NCBI RefSeq assembly: GCF_004210375.1
Contig: NC_134834.1
Span: forward strand, 38,964,264-39,028,263
Direction: 5' to 3'
From: Tachypleus tridentatus
Lineage: Eukaryota; Arthropoda; Merostomata; Xiphosura; Limulidae
DNA: 64,000 nt
A model generated the notes under the pieces. That model did no database searches, was not told the DNA's origin, and saw nothing but the letters and a program-made list of their open reading frames with translations. Every line of letters begins with the position of its first letter. The stretch's first letter is position 1. The position numbers and the translations under genes were made by a program. This document shows, in pieces, positions 39,501 to 48,500 of this stretch.

Positions 39501-42500
39501 AGTGTATCACTCTTTAATTTCTACAAGCTACCTGCTGTAATGTCTTCTTTTAGAATGATAGTATGATACATGTTAACTTTTAAAAACTTAGCTGTTTAAC
39601 ATTAAAACCAAACTTTCATTATTTTGTATACAAAAAGAAGAGAAATCCCCCTATAAAATATAGTGGTTTGGATTAATCAATGTTGACCCATATAGTCCTA
39701 AAGTAACCCAAATAAGTTGAAATAACATTAGTGTATTCTGTGATGTTATTTTTTATTACAATGGCTTTAACATAGAAAGTTTAAAGCTAATAGGAAATAA
39801 GTTACAAAAAAAAACTCAGTCTTATCAGATAACATAAAATAAAAGGTTTAATAAAATTATTTCTTTACTCAGAATAATTTTAATTAGCTTTTTAATTTTT
39901 TGACCTAAAATATATTATAAACATTAAGTGAGAAAGACCAGTCCAAGTAAATCATGATATTTTATTTAAAACGGCTTGTCAAAATGAAAAATTACCAATG
40001 GTGATTAACAATTCCAATTATAACAAGTCCAGAATAAAGTAAAATCTATCTCACTTGTAATATGCTAACAGAACAAAACAAAGATCCAAGAAAACACTCG
40101 AAGAGAATTAAGTATTTTTAACTGACACATAAAATTATACCTTTCAAATATTAATAATACTCACCACATTGTTTTTATGTAACACTATAGTGTCATAATA
40201 TAAAAAAACTATTTAGTGACAATATTATTTATTAGTTCATTTTGTAAATGAATGTTTTATTATTATTTAGTTTTTTTAACTATAAGAAAGTTGAAAGCAG
40301 ATGATCTTTGATAGTTGTGTTTGTAACTCATTGATGTCTAAAATACAATGATTAGATGATTTAGTAACAAATACATAAATAGAATGAGATAATTAGGAAA
40401 CAAAGACAATAGCAAAAGAGAGTAAAGTCACAGCTAAGGAAAAGTTTGTCATAAAGTTAAATGCAATAGAAGTGATAGGCCAAATGATCAGCTTAGGCCT
40501 AACCTTTCATATATTAGAGTAAGTCTAACAATATAAAATGAGATTAACAAAATAATTCATTCTGTCAAAACATGGTTTTAAAGTAATTGATTCAGCATGA
40601 GAGCATTTGAACAAAGGAAACAGAGAATATTTTGAATTAAGAAGATCAAACAATTACTGAAAGAGCAGTATATATTACCATGGTAATATGCACTGCAATT
40701 ATAGGTTAATTATACACACAATACTAGTATGACAGAAAGAGGAAAATATAATTTGGCTTGTCAACTTAAATTCAAAAGTAACTGAACAGGCCCAACAGGA
40801 CTTTTGACAAGAAAAAGAGAACCATATAGTGTTTATGACATCCCCATGATCTCTATAGTATAAATAATTTGTTGTACGTACATTTAACTTGTTCCAAATA
40901 TATGCATATGTTATTTTGTAAACAGTTGGAATCCATACTCTTCATTTATCACTAAATTTATTTCCAACAAGTCCCAGACACTTGCTATAGAAGAATCCTA
41001 AACTCAACAACAACACAGTATATATTTATCCTATAAAGATATATAAGTAAAAGCCTATAATTGTCAATTGGCGAATACAACCTTAACATCTGACAACTGG
41101 CAATTTATCCAGAGCAATACAGCGGTCAACAGCAAAAGATGAAAACATGAATGACAGCATTAACAAGTAGGCCTATGTAATAGTAATGAAAAAAATGTAG
41201 AGGTCACAATTACGTTACATAACCATGTCAACAGGAAAAGACCTACAAGTATATGCAGGCATGACATCAGCAGATAATATGGATTATAACAAATTAAAAG
41301 TGACTTTCCTGATAGTGTATGAACTTATTGAAGAAGGTTCTTATGAGAAGTTCATAGGAATCAAATCTGACACTGGAAAAACTGGATTTCAGTTTGTGGC
41401 ACATCTGCAGCCATATTTAACCAGATGGACTAACATAACCATGTGTGAAAATAGTTTTGAGGAACTTGGCAGACCTATTAGTGTGAAAACAGTTCACGGT
41501 CACGTGTTCAACCAAAATGTCACTGTTCTTAAAGGACAGAACACCAAAAGATTTAGATGAGGTGATCAAGCAGGCAGAACAGTATATGGAAGCACATGGA
41601 TGTAATATAACTGTAAAGTTTAAGAACATCCAGTTAAATTCAAAACCAATGATGACTGACCAAAAGCAAGAGTTTACCAAAGGTGACAGGGCATTAACAG
41701 ACAGAAGGGAGAAGAGATATTTGTTCTAAAATGGGACACATTACAAAGGATTGCAAGTCCATCATCAGCAAACAGCAACAGAAATCTCAACACAGCACTG
41801 ATAAAACATTTTACTACCTTCTTGAAGGGAATACATTGAAAAGAAAACCAATCCATTTTCCAGACATAGATTATTTTTCACTATGATTAAATGCCCAAAA
41901 TTTGTTGATGTTAGATTTTAAAGTTCAAATTTTGTTATACATAATATTCATACAAAAGTCAATAAATAATTCCACCAACCTCCACTCCAGCTTTCACAAA
42001 CTCCATAGCATCATCTAACTGAAATTCTCTACTAAGGGTCTCCAAAGTTCGACTCATTGTTCTGGAAAACTTACGTGGTCCTGGGGACTCTGGGTGAAGC
42101 TTAACAGCTCGACTAATTACTAGAAAAAGACAAATCAAAATGTTAGGCAAGTACTTGCTAGAAAGTCAGGGTCATTCCATAATAAGTCACCTAGCACTTC
42201 TGCTTAGCACTAAACTCAGTACATGAGATTATACAAGTAAAATAACAAAACTAAGTAATATTCAGATTACTTAGGATATGAGAAAAGAATTACATAACTA
42301 ACAAAATATGGTTCATTGGTGACTTCACAACTTATAATCACTTTTTCACTCAAAAATTATCTTGAAGCTAGACATCAATTTATTAAAAATTATATACAAA
42401 TTCCAATATGAATACCTGTCTGTGAAAAACAAACAAGAAGAATTACAAAATTTTAGCCTTTCTGGAATGAAGAGATAAAATTAAAATTTTCATACAAATG

Positions 42501-45500
42501 TCAGTTTCTGCTTTTCATCTATACAGTCACAAGAAGCTAATATTCTATGGCTGTTGTGAAAAAAATAACATTATAAATACACTTTTATTGAATTCTAAAT
42601 AAAATCTGGACAGCAAGACCTGTAACAGCTGGAACAAACATTTTGTTTAAATATAATGAGGTTATTAAGACAATAACATGACAAAATTAGCTAATTTTCT
42701 TTAAAAATAAGCACACATAGGCATATCATATGGTTTCCATAATCTTTTGCAACACAGAAATTTTGTTTTGGTTAGTCAGAAAACCATTAAAATTGTTCAT
42801 TTCTAGTTGCCTTTGTATTCTGCCCAATGGAATATTATCGTAACACTAAACATTCATGTTAAAAGGTTAAATGACTTCAACATCCTTCACTGGTTGAGTG
42901 GATGATGTCTGTATATTACAGCTGTGAGAGAACGAGTAGTGACATAGTGCTGCTATTGCAAAGAACATATACAAATCTTCTTCCTGAATTGGAAAACATA
43001 TACTTGTATAGTCCCACTAAACCAATCCATGTGCAAAGTGGCATTTATGCTATGAATGAAAATACTTCTTTGCATCTTACAGTTTTCACATAAAGTCCTA
43101 AATAAATATCAAAAACTTTTATGGTAAAAGTTTACACTTTATATGTTATTTTCTCTATCCTAGCATTAACTGTAATTAAATCATCATGATAAATGGATAA
43201 GAAAATTTTGAAAATTATGAAATAATATGAACAATATTCTTTCTTCTTCTTTAAATGTATTATTTGGTACCATACCTTCACAAACACTAACTTCAGAATT
43301 TCAACTTTTTACTATTTCATTGAAACTTTATTTTAATATTATAATTTTCTTGTACTGAAAACATATATCTGATAAGTACTTCCCTCCTCTCACAAGATTA
43401 GCTATTCTTGTCCAGTGTTGCCCTCTGTATGCTAGTTTTTCTTTATATCTGCCACAAGCTTTCTGCTCCTCCCTGTCAAAATCATGCGTTTCCAACGCAT
43501 CTTATATGTAAATCATCATGTGTCACTTCTCCACTATCAGAAGCCTGACATACTCATGATGCACAAGACTTCCTTTATACACCCCTATAGAAACACTTTA
43601 AGCCTGCCAGAAGATGTAAGCATCAGAAGAAAGTAGGAAGAGAGGGTGATGGATGTGTGTGAAGTATCTATCAGAAATACATTTGCAGTATAAGAAAACT
43701 ATAACTTCTGATATAGTACTTTCCTCTTCTCACAAGACTAATGAGAATCCCACATTGTTTACTTGGCAGGGCCAGTGTAAGATAATGACAGAAATACTTC
43801 CTAAAATTGTCCAAAGTACACTCCTAAAAATAAGAGAGTCAGATCCAAAGATCTGATGAGGGAAACTGCACCTCTATTGAACAAAAGAACTTAACCCCAT
43901 AAAGTATAAAATGGGTAAAGCAATAGATCTGTCAAGGTGTATATTGGCTAGAATATGGCAGATTGTACTCAGTAGGTCAACTACATCCAAAACCTAGATG
44001 CTTAGAACCAACATCCATGCCATATTAGGATGAGGATCATACTGCCTTTACCTCAAGTTCAAGAGAACAGGGATTGAATCAAAAGTTGTGTTAACCTCAA
44101 TCTACTAATCTGTGGATCTAATACCTGGTATCAAAAGGATGTCTTTACAACAAAACCCAACTTCCCCAATGGAGAAACAGACAGAGACGATCCAAAAAGC
44201 AATAATATTCTTGGAGTAATGTACAATTATAGATAGGAAAAAGGACAGAACTTGAACAATCCCCCTTACCTCCATTGTGACCCACAACACAGGAGGAATA
44301 CAGACCACCATAAATGTGTGTGAGGAGTTATATTTATTTGTTCTACTCTAAATCTGAAAATCAACCACAAGGTATTACATCCACACTGAGGTAGAATGAT
44401 GGCTCTCAATCAAAGTGGTGAACTGCAATTTGATCTCTAACTTCATTGTAAGTGTAGATTAAAAATTAGAGGACAGCATATCATCTACACCTGCAAGACA
44501 CCCCTGCACTGAAAGGTTATTGCTATCTTTGTGTGGAATTCACTCAGGTGAGTATAACTCACAAAAGAATAAGGGATTGAATCAAAGCCATATCACCTCA
44601 GAAATGGGAGATAAATCCCAAAGATGACAGTAAAGAGATGTGAGTTAAGGTCTAATCACAACCTTGAAGGTTCCAACAACATAGAAACCACAAGTGAAGC
44701 CAAAGTTGAAGACAACAAATGACCCAACGTGGAGAAAAGAAGGAATATGATGTCTCCAGAAAATGCTTCAGGATATTGGGGGAGAGCTACAGAGAAGAGA
44801 TGGACAGTAGAGAGATACCTTTAAAGAGTTGTGTGGGTAAGATAAAGGAGGGAAAACTGGGCATGGATCATACAGGAGATTCAGGGGATGCATCTGAAAC
44901 AGGCAAAATGGAATCTAATAACAAATGGACCAAAAAAGATCAGTCTGCATGGTATTATGCAAGAGAAAACTGATCTGAAGCCCATGGGGATAAAGGCATG
45001 CTAATCCCAGTATTTAATTGTAATTAAAATTTATCAGTATGTACCCAAATATTGAGGTAGGGAAGAGAACTAAACAAGAATGGGAAGATTGGTCATGTAG
45101 TGAAGAAGGACAGAGATCACAGAAAAAAATGAAAGGGGTAAAATTTCACATACCTGAGAAACAAATTCCAAAAAGATCATATCAGGTGTTACTGATTCCT
45201 TGGGTACAGCATGAAAAGACATGAAAAAATCAGGAGTTGGAAACAGGCAATCAAAGTCCTCATATACCTGAATAGGCTCAGCTTGTTCTGGATGAAATGG
45301 CCCAAGGTCTGTAAACATAAGTTGACTCATGTAATGTTCAATCTTCCAGCAAATGAATCTGGATAAGTCTCCCACTTGGTCACCAGCACCTGAGGCCTGA
45401 AATACAGTGCTATTCACAAGGGGCAATATAAACTTCGTAATTCATAATGAGAATGAGTCAACTAATAATCACAAGTATAAATAACAATGAGGCTGTAATA

Positions 45501-48500
45501 AACTGGGATTAAAGTGAAGTTAAGAAACAGTCATAATAGAAACTAGAAGTGAAATAAATGACAACCACTTTGTGAGTACACTAAATGTAAGAAATAAAAA
45601 GGAACACATCCAAGCATAAGCACTGCCAAATGAGAAATGATGGTTCAGTAGAGGCATACAGAGGAAGTGACACATGATGATTTATATGAGACTTTTTTTT
45701 TTTGACACATTAGAATTATTCAATTCCAATAGTGGGAGCAGAAGGCTTACGGTATGTTTAAAGATAAAAATTGCATTTAGAGGGCAGAATGGGATAAGAA
45801 TAGCTAATCTCATCAGTGTTAGGTAGTTCTGTATTGAAATTCATAATTTTATTGCCCTGTTTGTACAATGTTCATTTTTGTTTTCAAGAGTAAAGAGCAA
45901 CATAATAGTAGATGCTCATACAATTATGTACATGCATGTTCAGCTTTGGACCCATGCACACTTAAATGTTTAAACCTAAGTTTTTTCTTTCTGCAAATCT
46001 TTCTCTACAGAAAAAACAACTTAAAGGAGATATTGGTATTTGTGACTCTGGGCATTATTATAAAAATTAAGAAATACTGAATAAATCTCAATCATAGAGA
46101 TTTCAATCCTCAGGGTAAGTACAGCCAATGGGAGATTAAAGAGAGAGAGAACCAGGGACAGAGTCAATACATAGTTAACTTTACTTCTGTAGTTGGAAAA
46201 ATTCTATGAATTATGATACAGGAAGATAAACAAAATAATAATTTACAAAAGCATGATGTAAAAAAAGAAATCTACAATTGATTCACCCAAGAGTTAATCT
46301 GTTGTTTTTGTTGTTTTTTTTAAGATTTTCTTAGATAGAAAAAGGAAAGGTATGGAATTAATGTATTTAAATTTTTAAATAGCTTTGCTAGAATATCAAA
46401 CAAAAGATTAGCTAAGAAATTACACTGATAAAAGTTCAGAGTAAGATCAATTAATAGGATTGTACATTTTTGGTTGTATGAGAAAAACTGAGAAGTTGTT
46501 AATAGAATCCAGTCAAACTGGACCCTTGTAATGCACGAAGATCAAATGAAGCCTAGGAGACTGCCAAGTTAAGAAAGAATGTGTGTTTTCTTATAGCAAA
46601 GCCACATTGGGCTATCTGCTGAGTCCACCCAGGGGAATCAAACCCCCTGGGTTTGTGATTAAGAAATTGTGATTAAGCATTAATTAAGCATTGTGATTAA
46701 GAAAGAGAATAAATAGCAAACTCTGGAGGCAGAAAAGACCATCAAAGTCCTCGTCAACCAGCAAAGGCTCAGCAGTTTCTGTAGGAGCCTTGAAAATGTC
46801 TGGGAATAAAGGTTGGTCCACATAACATTCAATCTCCCAAAGTATAGAAGCCAATAAATTAATCCTAATTAAAAAATAAGGAAACTTGAATGAACTGATA
46901 AAGAAGAATGCAAGAATCAGGTTGAATAAATCAAATTATGATGAAAATTGGCACTTCATGAGGGAAACAAAGTCAAACATATGGCAATAAATGAATAAAA
47001 GAGCACATCTGAATTCAAATGCTGCTAAACAGGGAGCATAAAAGGAGTCACATATAGACTGGTATAGCTTGATGATTTACATGAAAGACATGTTGGAATC
47101 AGTTGACTTCAACAGAGGGGAGCAAGACTTGTGGCATGCATACCAAGGCAGCAATCAACGAGAACAACTAATCTTGTGAGTGGGAAGAAGTACCATATTA
47201 GAATACTGTGTACAGTTTTAGTCTCCATATGTAAGAATGAGTTTAGAGGAAGGCTTATAAGACGATTTTGTGGATGGAAAGATTATCTTATAATGATGGT
47301 TTAAGGCTTTATTTTCTCATTGAGATGATAAATGGAAAAATGATATGATTGAAGTTTAAAAAATTATCCAGGGGATTAAAAGGATAAAGGCCTTTGATTT
47401 CTTTGTACTATATGCTGAAAATAATAATGCAAGAAAACTCGTATTTTTTAATTAATAGGCTAAACCCCATTCAAGATGGTTTTATTTTGCTAACAGGATC
47501 ACAGATTTACAGAAAGAGTTGCCATCAGCAATACTTGGATATAGGACCTTACAGAAATTAAATTTACTTTATAGAAATTAGTGATTTTCTTGAATAATAA
47601 AGAGTGGTTGTGCAAGGAAAGCCAGATATTCCTTTGTTGTTCATATGCTAGATTATTCACTTGGATAATAATAATGTAATCAACTCAAAAACACTTTTGT
47701 TCCAACTATAATTCAGATCTCTGGAATGGCAAGGACAGATGTTTTTTTAAATTTTGGGTTCACCACAGAGCCAAAGGTTTAATGGGTAACTTAAACTTTG
47801 CTTTAATTTTCCAAAACAGATTTCATATATATTAAAGAAAAGGTAGCTGTTTTCTTCAACACATATAGTTATGATGAAAACTAAAATACATGTTTAAAAT
47901 GCTAAAGAAATGTCTAATAAATTGATACCTATATGAGTTTCTACTTCCAATACTTGTTTTTGAGCACATAGTTAGTCGTAGACATTACTCATTAACCAAC
48001 AGTTGCTTTTCTATAATTTTTGGAAGTGCCAGTTCTCTGACTCGATTAGAAATGAAATTATTTTTATTGTACGAAACAATATTGTGTATAAACTTTAAGT
48101 CAGAGATGATGCTTCATGGTTTTAAAATATCCAAGTGATTTGTCACAAAGTAAAACTCTTAATTATGAAGTAAGGTAAATTCCAATGATTTTATTATAAA
48201 AGATTATGATGAATAAGTTATACATAATGAAATAAGACCACAAATACATTTATTCATTATTGACAGATATGCAACAACCCATGCTACAACTTAAGTTATC
48301 ATTTCTTAACTAAAAATCACAAACAGAAACTTGTCACTGAAAATAAAGATTGAATGTTATACATTTACTATAAAATAACTTGTTATTTGTGGGTATTAAA
48401 CCTTCATCTTACAGTAGTTACCTTCATGTATAGTAATGAGTATGATGAAAAACTATCAAATAACAAACAGTGTCACAATGCATATTTAAAAATTGCTTTA

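Noticed and set aside
45070-45426. 118-codon minus frame as an extra Gpat4 exon
   Set aside because: The frame recurs in part in copy D and lies within the repeat; the Gpat4 exons on either side already join in phase without it.
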